From Bacteroidaceae bacterium (GTDB lineage: Bacteria > Bacteroidota > Bacteroidia > Bacteroidales > Bacteroidaceae), in the NCBI GenBank assembly GCA_017559845.1, contig JAFYQQ010000001.1, positions 28,679 to 92,678 on the forward strand: a stretch of 64,000 nt of DNA, read 5' to 3'. This document shows positions 43,886-52,831 of this stretch, one piece after another; within the stretch, counting starts at the first letter, position 1, and each line of letters opens with the position of its first letter. Position numbers and translations under genes: made by a program. The notes beneath the pieces are model-generated. The model saw only the letters and a list, made by a program, of their open reading frames with translations. It was not told the origin of the DNA and ran no database searches.

Positions 43886-43920
43886 AAGAGAGGCAAGGTT
43901 TTACCAAGCCTCTCTTATTA
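43886..43920. terminator. Second hairpin, shared with the convergent recQ gene
   Basis: AAGAGAGGC (43886-43894) pairs with GCCTCTCTT (43908-43916), followed by ATTATATAAT. It lies between convergent genes and could stop both. Confidence 0.65.
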
Positions 43921-43955
43921 TATAATAAGGTATAGGGATTTTTAGCTATTGTGTT

Positions 43956-45851
43956 TTATCTGTTTAGCTTTATATAGATGCCATCCAGTATGATCTCTTC
44001 TGCTTCGCGCATATCTTGGATTACCTTTTCATATTTGTCTGTATTGATGCCACGATATCTCAAATCAAATACACGGATGGGGCCTTTCTCAAATTGTTTG
44101 ACGATGTCTTCATGAATCCGCTCATATTCGTCATCCGGAATTCCCATAGGCTTGTTGGATTCACAAATATCACATTGTCCGCAGTCCTTTCCTGTATCTT
44201 CTCCAAAGTATTCCAATAGGATTCTGTTACGGCACTTCTCATTTGATGTGCAATACATCTCCATTGTTTCCGCGCGCTCAAGATATTTGGCTTTGCGCTC
44301 TTCGTATACATTATATGGTAGCACAACATCCTCTTTGTCCACTCTGCGTTGTGTGAATGTGATACGTGCAATTCTTTTCTTGGGGATGTAATCCACTATG
44401 TTTGCCTTTGATAATAGCTTCAATGTGTTGTAAATAAGACCCGCAGGAATATTGGTTTTTTGTGCGATTAACGCTTCTTCAATGTAGCAATATTCGACAA
44501 ATATACCTCCGTAATGCCTTAAAATACAGTTGATGACAGGTTCTTTCTCTTTGTCAATAGCTTTGTAAAGCTCGTTCCTCGTTGCAATGATTTTTAATCG
44601 ACTACAGCAGTCGTCCTCGTCTGCGTATTTGATGTATCCTGCATTATTAAGCAATAACAAGGCATTGTTTGTCATTATCGGGTGTGTATGGAATAAACGG
44701 CAGAATTCCTCAAGATTAAATTCTCTTGTCACATTTAATCCGTCACCTATTGCCATTTGTAGGTAGAAACAAACTTTTTCATAGACCTCTTTGACATATT
44801 CTTCATCGGGATACATTTGTGATGTCCTCCGGTGGAATTGTTGCAGTTCCTTTCCGTCCATCGGTATGATGGCGTAAGACTGCAGTCCGTCTCTTCCTGC
44901 TCTTCCCGCTTCCTGGTAGTATGCTTCTAATGAGTCTGGCAAGTCCATGTGAATAACCAATCTCACGTCGGGTTTGTCGATTCCCATACCGAACGCGTTT
45001 GTGGCCACCATGATTCGGAATTCATTGGCCATCCATCCGTTTTGTCTTTCATTTTTCACGCTGTCTGCCAAACCGGCATGGTAAAAGGTAGCAGTGTATC
45101 CTTTTTTGCATAGGTCGTCACATATCTTTTGACAGTTTTCCCTGTTGCGGGTGTATATAATTGCAGTGCCGGGGATATTTTCCAAGAGATGAACCATCGC
45201 TTTCTCGCGCAGTGAGGTATTGAGAATCATGTAGCAGAGATTCTTCCTCTCAAAGCTCATCTTAAAGACATTTTCGTTTCTGAAAGCAAGTTGTTTCTGG
45301 ATGTCTTTCACTGCTTCTGGCGTGGCCGAAGCAGTCAATGCGAGAATTGGCGCATCTGGCTTTAGTTTACGGATTTCCTTTATTTTTAAATAGGACGGTC
45401 TGAAATCATATCCCCAGTAGCTGATGCAATGTGCTTCGTCCACTGTAATGAAGCTGACCTTCATTCTCTTTATTTTTGTGGTAAAGAGTTCTGAGTTAAG
45501 GCGTTCTGGTGAAATGTAGAGAATTTTGTAACCTCCTAACACTGCAGTATCCAGTATTTTTGTAATTTCATAATGTGGTAGTCCGGAATGGATGGCGGCA
45601 GCTCTAATCCCACGTTTCAACAATGAATCCACTTGGTCTTTCATCAATGCGATAAGTGGTGTGAATACTACGCAGGTTCCATTCAAGACCATTGCGGGAA
45701 CTTGAAAGGTGATACTTTTACCCCCGCCAGTTGGCATCAGACCCAGCGTGTCTTTTCCGTTGCAGATGCTTTCAATAATCTCGCGTTGTATACCGCGAAA
45801 ATCAGCGTATCCCCAATATTGCTGTAGGATGGAATGGTAAATGTCTTGCAT
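43956..45851 (-). CDS. recQ: ATP-dependent DNA helicase RecQ (short form)
   Basis: 631 residues; 3'-5' helicase for recombination repair. It has a SF2 core with Walker A (GLMPTGGGKSITF, Lys45), DEAH box (TVDEAHCISYWGYDFRPSYLKI), TASATPEAVKDI, IIYTRNRENCQKICDDL, ATNAFGMGIDKPDVRLVIHMDLPDSLEAYYQEAGRAGRDG, and the zinc site MYCTSNEKCRNRILLEYFGEDTGKDCGQCDIC. After the zinc site only about 70 residues remain, so the full RQC and HRDC domains of long RecQ proteins are missing or reduced. A separate RQC-type protein is encoded at 51854-52582. The gene follows recJ by 70 nt and probably shares its promoter. Confidence 0.92.
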   Translation of the reverse strand: MQDIYHSILQQYWGYADFRGIQREIIESICNGKDTLGLMPTGGGKSITFQVPAMVLNGTCVVFTPLIALMKDQVDSLLKRGIRAAAIHSGLPHYEITKILDTAVLGGYKILYISPERLNSELFTTKIKRMKVSFITVDEAHCISYWGYDFRPSYLKIKEIRKLKPDAPILALTASATPEAVKDIQKQLAFRNENVFKMSFERKNLCYMILNTSLREKAMVHLLENIPGTAIIYTRNRENCQKICDDLCKKGYTATFYHAGLADSVKNERQNGWMANEFRIMVATNAFGMGIDKPDVRLVIHMDLPDSLEAYYQEAGRAGRDGLQSYAIIPMDGKELQQFHRRTSQMYPDEEYVKEVYEKVCFYLQMAIGDGLNVTREFNLEEFCRLFHTHPIMTNNALLLLNNAGYIKYADEDDCCSRLKIIATRNELYKAIDKEKEPVINCILRHYGGIFVEYCYIEEALIAQKTNIPAGLIYNTLKLLSKANIVDYIPKKRIARITFTQRRVDKEDVVLPYNVYEERKAKYLERAETMEMYCTSNEKCRNRILLEYFGEDTGKDCGQCDICESNKPMGIPDDEYERIHEDIVKQFEKGPIRVFDLRYRGINTDKYEKVIQDMREAEEIILDGIYIKLNR

Positions 45852-45921
45852 GGCCCCGATTCAGTTATGGTTTATGTTAACAATGGAAGTAAAGGCAGCC
45901 TGCATCTTGAGGATGGTTACC

Positions 45922-47640
45922 TTATTCCGATGGCCTGATGTCCTCGATTTGCAGCTGGATTTCGCCACGTTTGTGTGTGTTGTCTTCGAGCGTATAGACA
46001 ATGTCAAAGGAATGTTTTGTCTTGATGTATCGTGCTTGTGAACTTTGTCCAAATGCGATGCCGTTCATTATCTTGCTGCTCTTGTTGTCTACTAATTCCA
46101 GTTTGATGTGTTCCTGCTCGCGGCCGACAACCTTGCTTGTCCCGTAGTCATATACATGTTCACTACAGAAAACGGGTTTCTTGTTGTCCGGACCAAATGG
46201 TTGGAAACGTTTCATGTCCATAAAGAACTTATGTGTGATATCCTGGAAGCTTATTACCGCATCTATGTCTATGTTTGGCAGTGTCTGTTCGTGCAGAATA
46301 TTCTTTTGAACATACTCTTCAAAGCGACGCTTGAATTCGGGTATGTGTTCAACCTTTAGACTCAAACCGGCAGCATAGGTGTGTCCACCGAAGTTCTCCA
46401 GAATGTCTCTGCAACTGGCAATAGCGCTGTAGATGTCAAAGCCGGCAACAGAGCGGGCTGAACCAGTGGCCAAATCGTCTGTGCGGGTTAGTACCACAGC
46501 TGGCTGGAAGTAAATTTCTGTCAGTCGTGATGCCACAATGCCAATAACACCCTTGTGCCATTCCTCATTATATATGACAATGGCCTTGTGGTCGTTGTTC
46601 TCCTTCAGGTTCTCCACAATTTGATTGGCTTCTTCCGTCATGGCTTTGTCAAGGTCCTTGCGCTGCTCATTGTAGTGGTTTATCATATCTGCATTGTTAT
46701 ATGCAGATTTGAAGTTCCGCTCAACAAGTAGTGCTACGGCCTCCTTGCCGTTTTGCATACGACCGGACGCGTTGATTCTGGGGCCGATTTTAAATACGAT
46801 ATCATTGATAGTGATTTCTCTGTCAGTGAGCCCACATATATCAATGATGGCTTTCAAACCTACACTCGGATTTGAGTTAAGCTGGCGCAGACCATGGTAA
46901 GCCAGAATTCGGTTTTCTCCCATAATGGGGACAATGTCCGAGGCAATGCTTACAGCACACAAGTCCAGTAACGAAATCAGTTGCGAGAATGGAATGTCAT
47001 TGCTCTTGGCAAAAGCCTGCATGAATTTGAAACCAACTCCGCATCCTGAGAGATGAGGGTAGGGGTATGTAGAGTCTTTGCGCTTTGCGTTGAGTATTGC
47101 AACGGCAGGAGGTAGTGTCTCGTCTGGAACGTGATGGTCGCAGATGATAAAGTCTATTCCTTTCTCTTTAGCGTAAGTGATTTCATCTATGGCTTTGATA
47201 CCGCAATCCAGGACAATAATCAGTTTTACTCCTGTTTCGTATGCGTAGTCAACTCCTTTGCATGAGACACCATATCCTTCCTCATATCGGTCAGGGATAT
47301 AGTAGTCGATATTGGAATAATATTGTTGTATGAACTTATACACCAAGGCGACTGCGGTACATCCGTCTACGTCGTAGTCTCCATATACCAAAATACGTTC
47401 TTTATGCCCCAATGCCTGATTCAACCTGTCTACGGCAACATCCATGTCGGTGTACAGGAACGGGTCGTGAAGGTCGGACAATTGTGGTCTGAAAAAGCGT
47501 TTTGCCTCGGAAACGGAACGGATGTTCCTATCCAAGAGAAACTTGCCAAGTATTGGGCTGATTCCCAATTCATTGGCTAATTCCCTGGACTCCTCTTGTT
47601 GCTCATTAGAGGCCGGTACATAATTCCATTTATAGTTCAT
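45922..47640 (-). CDS. recJ: Single-stranded-DNA exonuclease RecJ
   Basis: 572 residues, the usual length. A 5'-3' exonuclease of the DHH phosphoesterase family acting in recombination and mismatch repair. The DHH motifs are present: ILVYGDYDVDGCTAVALVYKF (I), IIVLDCGIKAIDE (II), FIICDHHVPDETLPPAVAILN (III), LSGCGVGFKF (IV). The DHHA1 nucleic-acid-binding region (GVIGIVASRLTE..., ...GSARSVAGFDIYSAIASCRDILENFGGHTYAAGLSL, including the GGH motif) is also present. A consensus promoter ends only a few bases before the ATG. It is followed by recQ in the same direction, joining a nuclease and a helicase of one pathway. Confidence 0.93.
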   Translation of the reverse strand: MNYKWNYVPASNEQQEESRELANELGISPILGKFLLDRNIRSVSEAKRFFRPQLSDLHDPFLYTDMDVAVDRLNQALGHKERILVYGDYDVDGCTAVALVYKFIQQYYSNIDYYIPDRYEEGYGVSCKGVDYAYETGVKLIIVLDCGIKAIDEITYAKEKGIDFIICDHHVPDETLPPAVAILNAKRKDSTYPYPHLSGCGVGFKFMQAFAKSNDIPFSQLISLLDLCAVSIASDIVPIMGENRILAYHGLRQLNSNPSVGLKAIIDICGLTDREITINDIVFKIGPRINASGRMQNGKEAVALLVERNFKSAYNNADMINHYNEQRKDLDKAMTEEANQIVENLKENNDHKAIVIYNEEWHKGVIGIVASRLTEIYFQPAVVLTRTDDLATGSARSVAGFDIYSAIASCRDILENFGGHTYAAGLSLKVEHIPEFKRRFEEYVQKNILHEQTLPNIDIDAVISFQDITHKFFMDMKRFQPFGPDNKKPVFCSEHVYDYGTSKVVGREQEHIKLELVDNKSSKIMNGIAFGQSSQARYIKTKHSFDIVYTLEDNTHKRGEIQLQIEDIRPSE

Positions 47641-47645
47641 AGGTG

Positions 47646-47676
47646 TAAAGTTACGAAAAAAAATGCAATCTACAAA
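47646..47676 (-). promoter_or_regulatory. Promoter for recJ, very close to the ATG
   Basis: Minus-strand TTTG (47676-47673), 19 nt, TAACTTTA (47653-47646). The predicted start of transcription falls at or within a few bases of the ATG at 47640. Confidence 0.6.
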
Positions 47677-47704
47677 TTGTTATTTCTGTAAATTGCATTT
47701 TTTT
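47656..47704 (-). terminator. Terminator after the C1 peptidase gene
   Basis: An 18-bp stem with one mismatch (47657-47674 with 47687-47704) has A-run and T-run flanks and a 12-nt loop. It overlaps the recJ promoter, so termination of the upstream gene and recJ initiation share the same DNA. Confidence 0.7.
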
Positions 47705-47779
47705 AACATTATAGTATTCTCTTACAAACGAAAGGCAAGAGGTAAAATGCTACAATGTATAGGCGGAAAACCGCTTTTA

Positions 47780-48991
47780 TCAGATACCTAATTTTGTGCG
47801 GATATCAGCGGGAATCGCATTCTTGTTGATGACAATGTTCATGGTCTTGTATGCAACATAGGGCTTTGATACATACCAGAAGCCCTTGTAGGGACCATAT
47901 TCGCCCCAAGAGTTCTTCATCATGAAATATTCTTTGCCGTTCTGGTCTTTGGCAATACCGTAAATTTGCATTCCGTGGTCATCTGTTGTCTCCCAGTTGT
48001 CATATGCCAATTGGCGCATTTCTTCTGTGATAAACTTCTCGCCTGCACCGTCAGCTTCAGTAATCTTGGCACCAGCTTTCTCTCCGGTCCATCTGCTCTG
48101 GTCACTGCCTACGCCGGCTGTGCTCTTGGTGTTGGGAACGGTGGCTACGCAACGGTTCTTTCCAGTGCGGCGGCTGAAACCGTCTTCGCTAACGTCTGCA
48201 CCCCAAGCAAAGGTCCATCCGTTCTTTACACTTTCTTCCATCACGCGCATAAACTCGTTCAGAGGCAGGTTGTAGCTGCTTGCCCAGCGCCAGTTGTCCT
48301 GAATTTCCAGAATGAAGCTTTCATAATAGGGCTGGTGGGTATAGCTGGTCAGAGAGACATAGTCGTTGGGATCCAATTTCAGATAATCCTTAACGAATGA
48401 CTGGGGAGTATACTTCTTGCCCTTGTATTCAAATTCGGTAGGACATGCACCGAAGTAGTTGTCCAGCATGCCTTGTACGCTCTTCTTCCATGCGGGATTG
48501 ATCTTCTTCTCGCTTTGTGCAACAGCCTTTACGTATGCTTCCATTGGGGGGAAGAATGCGCCGAAGTTGTAGAGAGAATCTCCATAGAGAGTTGTGGGAT
48601 AGGGCATGATGCCTTCGGGCATCAAACCGTAGTTCTTCATACAGAAAATGGCATCGTAGAAGCTACCGCCCTGGCTGAAGCTGGCGTCACCGTGTGTGCG
48701 GACGTGACGGTCTGCACGGTCGGTATAGGTCTTGCTTACGAGGAATGACTCGCACAAGTCAATGTCTTTCAATTCGGGATTCTTCTTGATGATTTCACTC
48801 TCCAGGAAAGCCAATGAAGAGTATGCCCAGCAAGTACCGCTGCTATTCTGGTTCTTGATGCTTGTCACAGGGTTTTCCAGAACAGTAGTGAAAATCAAGG
48901 AATCCTTGGGTACTTCATTCTTTTTCTTCTTGGCGGCTGCAAGGGGTGCTGCAACCAAAGCGGCCAACGCTAAAATAAAAATTTTTCTCAT
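47780..48991 (-). CDS. C1-family aminopeptidase (bleomycin hydrolase / PepC type), exported
   Basis: 403 residues. A papain-fold cysteine peptidase with Gln48 and catalytic Cys54 in NQNSSGTCWAYSSL, His339 in TTDDHGMQIYG and Asn360 in MMKNSWGEYG. Bleomycin-hydrolase relatives are cytoplasmic hexamers trimming peptides from the N-terminus. This copy has a signal peptide (MRKIFILALAALVAAPLAAA), so it should work in the periplasm or outside. It lies 58 nt after an aminopeptidase P gene in the same direction; a shared role in peptide use is likely. Confidence 0.88.
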   Translation of the reverse strand: MRKIFILALAALVAAPLAAAKKKKNEVPKDSLIFTTVLENPVTSIKNQNSSGTCWAYSSLAFLESEIIKKNPELKDIDLCESFLVSKTYTDRADRHVRTHGDASFSQGGSFYDAIFCMKNYGLMPEGIMPYPTTLYGDSLYNFGAFFPPMEAYVKAVAQSEKKINPAWKKSVQGMLDNYFGACPTEFEYKGKKYTPQSFVKDYLKLDPNDYVSLTSYTHQPYYESFILEIQDNWRWASSYNLPLNEFMRVMEESVKNGWTFAWGADVSEDGFSRRTGKNRCVATVPNTKSTAGVGSDQSRWTGEKAGAKITEADGAGEKFITEEMRQLAYDNWETTDDHGMQIYGIAKDQNGKEYFMMKNSWGEYGPYKGFWYVSKPYVAYKTMNIVINKNAIPADIRTKLGI

Positions 48992-49049
48992 GTTGTTTAT
49001 AAATTTATCTTTTAAATGTTATGTGTTTATGCTTTTACGTAAACTGTTT

Positions 49050-50447
49050 TTATTGAGCGATGAAGTCTTCTACCTCGTTTATGTGGTATGGTATACACTT
49101 TTCACCCAGGAATCTGCAACCATCTTTTGTAATGAGAATGTCATCTTCTATGCGGATTCCGCCAAAGTCTTTGTAGGTTTCCAACAGGTCATAATTGATG
49201 AAGTCCTTATGCAACCCTTGCTCACGCCAGTTGTCAATGAGCGCGGGGATGAAGTAAATGCCAGGTTCGTCACTCATTACCCAACCTTCTTGCAGTCTGC
49301 GTCCGCATCTCAGACAATTGGTCCCGAATTGCTCCAGGTTAGGACGCACCTCATCATCAAAGCCAACGTAGATTTGTCCCAGACCTTCCATGTCATGTAC
49401 ATCCATGCCCATCATGTGGCCCAGTCCGTGAGGCATGAACATGGCGTGCGCTCCTGCGCGGACAGCTTCTTCTGTATCGCCCTTCATCAGCCCTATACCT
49501 TTCAGCCCCTCTGTCATCCGTTTGCACATGTTCATGTGTACGTCCCACCACTTGACGTTGGGAGCCGCCAGGCTCAGCACATAATCGTGGCAGTCTTCAA
49601 CAATGCTGTAGATTTCGCGTTGTCTCTGGGTGAACTTTCCACTGATGGGAGTGGTTCGTGTATGGTCACTGCAATAATTCTCATTGGTTTCCGCTCCGGC
49701 GTCACAGAGTAAAAGGCGTCCGCTCTCCAGTGGGCTGGGGCTGGGACAACCATGCATTATTTCACCGTGCATAGTAACGATTGGGGGAAATGAGACCATA
49801 CAACCCTTGCTGCTGGCAATTCCGCTTATCACTCCGGCTATATATTGTTCCGTGGTACCAGGCTTGCAAAGTTTCATGGCGGTGGTGTGCATTTCGTAGC
49901 CGATGGTACAGGCACGTTCCATTTCTTCTATTTCCGCCGCACTCTTGACCGCACGTTGGTCAATGACTGCTTTAATAAGTTTAAGCGAAGCTGCTTCACG
50001 CTGTTTGCTGGGGTGAATGCCCAACATGTCCATGATCTGAATCATAAGGTCGTGGCGGTACGGGGGAAGAAAATGGATTTCCTGACCCTTTGCCTTCGCC
50101 TTGCCTACCATATTGGACAGTTCACTCATAGGGGCATGGTGCGCCACACCACATTGAGAGGCCAGATCTGCAACGCTGTCAACCTGGCCGAACCATACGA
50201 TATCCTCAATGTCAATGTCGTTGCCTATCAGGTACTCGTCGTTGTTGTCTATGTCAATGACTCCAACCAATCCTTCCCTATGCTGTCCAAAATAATACAA
50301 AAAGCTGCTGTCTTGTCTGAATTTGTATATGTTGGAAGGGTAGTTGACCGGTGAGTCGTTGTTTCCGAAGAAAATGACCAGTCCGGAACCGATCCGTTTC
50401 TTCAGAATTTCACGCCGCTCAATGTAAATATTCTTATCAAAAAGCAT
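49050..50447 (-). CDS. pepP: Aminopeptidase P-type M24 metallopeptidase
   Basis: 465 residues. Releases N-terminal residues next to proline. The N-terminal creatinase-like domain (about 1-170) has FFGNNDSPVNYPSNIYKFRQDSSFLYYFG. The catalytic pita-bread domain has the metal ligands in LLCDAGAETNENYCSDHTRTTPI (two Asp), MPHGLGHMMGMDVHDMEG (His), MSDEPGIYF (Glu) and GGIRIEDDILI (Glu). No signal peptide, so cytoplasmic. It is encoded just upstream of the C1 aminopeptidase. Confidence 0.92.
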   Translation of the reverse strand: MLFDKNIYIERREILKKRIGSGLVIFFGNNDSPVNYPSNIYKFRQDSSFLYYFGQHREGLVGVIDIDNNDEYLIGNDIDIEDIVWFGQVDSVADLASQCGVAHHAPMSELSNMVGKAKAKGQEIHFLPPYRHDLMIQIMDMLGIHPSKQREAASLKLIKAVIDQRAVKSAAEIEEMERACTIGYEMHTTAMKLCKPGTTEQYIAGVISGIASSKGCMVSFPPIVTMHGEIMHGCPSPSPLESGRLLLCDAGAETNENYCSDHTRTTPISGKFTQRQREIYSIVEDCHDYVLSLAAPNVKWWDVHMNMCKRMTEGLKGIGLMKGDTEEAVRAGAHAMFMPHGLGHMMGMDVHDMEGLGQIYVGFDDEVRPNLEQFGTNCLRCGRRLQEGWVMSDEPGIYFIPALIDNWREQGLHKDFINYDLLETYKDFGGIRIEDDILITKDGCRFLGEKCIPYHINEVEDFIAQ

Positions 50448-50547
50448 GTCAATTTATTAGTTATGAGTTACAAATATCTGCAAATTTACTTATTTTATTT
50501 TGAAAAATGCCTATCTTTGTATAAAAATACACCTAATTATCCGAATT

Positions 50548-50796
50548 ATGGACACGTTTAAGGAAATATATTCACAAGAAGAGTTGAATGAGATTGCAGA
50601 ATGGTTCGAAGGACGTATGGACAAACTGCCTTCTGAATTGGTTATCAATGAATCCACAAAAACGGACAATCTTCAGAAGACGGTCCAGACCTTGCTGGCA
50701 TTGACTAAGCGCCCCCGCTTGGATGTCTGCTTCAGTGGCTATCTTGCACACTTGTTCCTTATCCGCAGAAAATTGCAGGAAATGGGAATCGAATAA
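50548..50796 (+). CDS. Small DUF6965-type protein
   Basis: 82 residues from the ATG at 50548 (MDTFKEIYSQEELNEIAEWFEGRMDKLP); the in-frame ATG at 50500 is upstream of the -7 box TATCTTTG (50512-50519), so it is not used. It is all-helical in appearance, with PSELVINESTKTDNLQKTVQTLLALTKRPRLDVCFSGYLAHLFLIRRKLQE. It resembles a family of small Bacteroidota proteins of unknown function. It is monocistronic with a strong terminator and divergent from pepP. Confidence 0.75.
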   Translation: MDTFKEIYSQEELNEIAEWFEGRMDKLPSELVINESTKTDNLQKTVQTLLALTKRPRLDVCFSGYLAHLFLIRRKLQEMGIE

Positions 50797-50828
50797 TCAT
50801 CCCGTTTCTGGTATTAGAGAAAACATAT

Positions 50829-50891
50829 ACAGCCATGGTTTGAACGACTCCCGAATATTTGAGGGAAAGTCAAACCATGGCTGTTGTTTTT
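50829..50891 (+). terminator. Long hairpin terminator
   Basis: ACAGCCATGGTTTGA (50829-50843) pairs with TCAAACCATGGCTGT (50870-50884), extended inside by CTCCC/GAGGG pairing, followed by TGTTTTT. It could also stop manA from the other side. Confidence 0.85.
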
Positions 50892-50924
50892 AAGAGATGT
50901 TCTAAAAATTAGACCAAACAGAGT

Positions 50925-51845
50925 TTAGATGACACAGCTCTCTAGCAGTTTTGCCATCTGGTCGGGGATGATGGTGATTTGCTTCATTTCTGCGGGGACA
51001 ATCAGCGCCTCTCCCTGATGAAGGAAAATACCTTTTCCGTCGGGCGCAATGAAACAGCAACTTCCGTCCAGACACATGTAGGTGTGGAAGGAATCCTCCT
51101 GGAACTCTCTTTCATACTGGGCGGTCAGTGTAAGTTTGTTTGTGTTGAAGAAGGGAGATTCCACCAAAGTCACCACCGTGTTTCTCTCGTCTGTATATTT
51201 TGTTTTGGGATCTTCTACAATGTCATCGAAGTCAATGGCATCCAACGCCAGTTCGGTGTGGAGCTCGCGGGTATTTCCATTGGCGTCCTTTCTCATGAAA
51301 TCATACAAGCGGTATGTCACATCGCTGCTCTGCTGAATTTCGGCAATCTTCATGCCGGCGCCGATGCTGTGTACGCGTCCAGCCGGAATATAAATGCAGT
51401 CACCGGGAGCCACATCCACTTTGCCCAGATCCTCTTCGATGCTGCCGTCTGAAATCTTCTTGGCATAGTCTTTCTTGTCCAAATGGTGCTTGAAACCGGC
51501 AATGAGCTGGCATCCGTGGTCAGCGTCCACGATGTACCACATCTCGTTCTTACCCATCTTGCCATGTCTTTCCGCTGAAAGCTTGTCGTCGGGATGTACC
51601 TGGATGGAAAGGTCCTGTTGTGCGTCAATCATTTTGAACAGCAGGGGGAAGTCTTTGCCGAAACGAGCGGAATTGGCTTCTCCAAGAAAAGCGCTTCCGA
51701 AGCGTTCTACTATTTCGGTAAGGCTCATGCCTTTGTAACAGCCTTCGCTTACGATAGATTCGTCACCTTTTACTGCCGAGGCGATCCATGTCTCTGAACC
51801 CCAGATGGTGGGTTTGTGGATGGGATAGAATTTGATGATTTCCAT
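50925..51845 (-). CDS. manA: Mannose-6-phosphate isomerase, class I
   Basis: 306 residues, cytoplasmic; interconverts mannose-6-phosphate and fructose-6-phosphate, feeding GDP-mannose and GDP-fucose synthesis. The zinc ligands are Gln82 and His84 (LSIQVHPDD), Glu101 (KNEMWYIVD) and His159 (IPAGRVHSIGAG). The short form lacking the large C-terminal part of the enteric enzyme is typical of Bacillota and Bacteroidota. It starts 8 nt after the stop of the RQC-domain gene and shares its promoter. Confidence 0.93.
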   Translation of the reverse strand: MEIIKFYPIHKPTIWGSETWIASAVKGDESIVSEGCYKGMSLTEIVERFGSAFLGEANSARFGKDFPLLFKMIDAQQDLSIQVHPDDKLSAERHGKMGKNEMWYIVDADHGCQLIAGFKHHLDKKDYAKKISDGSIEEDLGKVDVAPGDCIYIPAGRVHSIGAGMKIAEIQQSSDVTYRLYDFMRKDANGNTRELHTELALDAIDFDDIVEDPKTKYTDERNTVVTLVESPFFNTNKLTLTAQYEREFQEDSFHTYMCLDGSCCFIAPDGKGIFLHQGEALIVPAEMKQITIIPDQMAKLLESCVI

Positions 51846-51853
51846 AAGATTGA

Positions 51854-52582
51854 TTAAATTTTATTGCTTCTGTATACGATTCTTGCCAGTCGGATTTCTT
51901 CTGCGTTATACACATCGCCATATTCAGCCATTGCGTCATCAATGGAGTCACTTTCGCTCTCCAAGAAGTATTCCACCAATTCGTCTACGCAACTTTCGCC
52001 CAACACTTCGTTTGTGAAATATGTGATGTCTATGTGCATCTTCATCTGTATCAGCTCTTCCAGCTCATCCAGAATGTCGTTCAGGTCTATGCCCTCATTC
52101 TCGGCAAAGTCATCAAGCGCTATCTTGCGGTCAATGGCTTGGATGATCTTTATCTGCTGGCGTGTACGGGGTGACGATGAAGATTTCTGTGCAGATTGGT
52201 TCTTCTCTTTCAATGCAGAATTTACAATGTCGTCAATGCCGTCTTCCTTTATGTCCTCGCTGAACTCCTCTTCTTCTTTTATTTCAAAGGGTTCTGGCTT
52301 TTTCAGATATTTCTTTCCCGCTGGTGTAATGCTGATGCTTTGGCTTTTTACGGCCTTTATTTTTATATAACCGGCTTCAATGGCTTTTTCAAGCAGATTA
52401 TGCCAAAATTCCTCGTCGCGGCCTTCGCCTGCGCCAAAGGCTTCTGCTTCATCCCAGCCGTTTTCTTCAATTTCCTTGTTGCCCTTGCCCATGAGCAGGT
52501 CAACGAATGTATTTTTCGGTAAGGCGTCTTTCACCTCAACCAGTGCGTTAAGAGCTATAATCAGAGTTTGTTTTGCGTCCAT
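51854..52582 (-). CDS. Free-standing RecQ C-terminal protein (RQC plus helix-turn-helix), no helicase core
   Basis: 242 residues. Residues about 5-100 match the RQC winged helix of RecQ: NALVEVKDALPKNTFVDLLMGKGNKEIEENGWDEAEAFGAG, EFWHNLLEKAIEAGYIKIKAVKSQSISITPAGKKYLKKPEPFEI. Residues about 140-242 match the extreme C-terminal helix-turn-helix region of long Bacteroidota RecQ proteins: IKIIQAIDRKIALDDFAENEGIDLNDILDELEELI ... AMAEYGDVYNAEEIRLARIVY. The helicase core, zinc site and HRDC are absent. The gene has its own consensus promoter and start codon, so it looks like a maintained gene, not a fragment. It may work with the short RecQ at 43956, which lacks these parts. It is in an operon with manA. 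Confidence 0.8.
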   Translation of the reverse strand: MDAKQTLIIALNALVEVKDALPKNTFVDLLMGKGNKEIEENGWDEAEAFGAGEGRDEEFWHNLLEKAIEAGYIKIKAVKSQSISITPAGKKYLKKPEPFEIKEEEEFSEDIKEDGIDDIVNSALKEKNQSAQKSSSSPRTRQQIKIIQAIDRKIALDDFAENEGIDLNDILDELEELIQMKMHIDITYFTNEVLGESCVDELVEYFLESESDSIDDAMAEYGDVYNAEEIRLARIVYRSNKI

Positions 52583-52620
52583 TCTCGTATGTCGTTATGC
52601 TTATACCAAATTTTGCGGTG

Positions 52621-52652
52621 CAAATATAAAGCAAAATGTATATAGCGGCAAA
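52621..52652 (-). promoter_or_regulatory. Promoter for the RQC-manA operon
   Basis: Minus-strand TTTG (52652-52649), 20 nt, TATATTTG (52628-52621), with transcription starting about 30 nt before the ATG. Confidence 0.7.
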
Positions 52653-52831
52653 GGAAATATTATTTTTTTTCAGTAAAACCAATAAAAAATTTTTCGTTGC
52701 AAAGTCCTTTGAAAAGCGTCGTGTATTCCTTAATGCCAGGCACCGAAGTAAGAAGTTCTCCGATTTCCAACGGATTACGCTGGTCTTTCGTGTCGGATTG
52801 TTTCTGTTGGCCCGTTTAGACGCAAAACAGC

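Noticed and set aside
48732..49712. A 326-codon plus-strand frame over the C1 peptidase and pepP genes
   Set aside because: Antisense to two genes with complete catalytic motifs.
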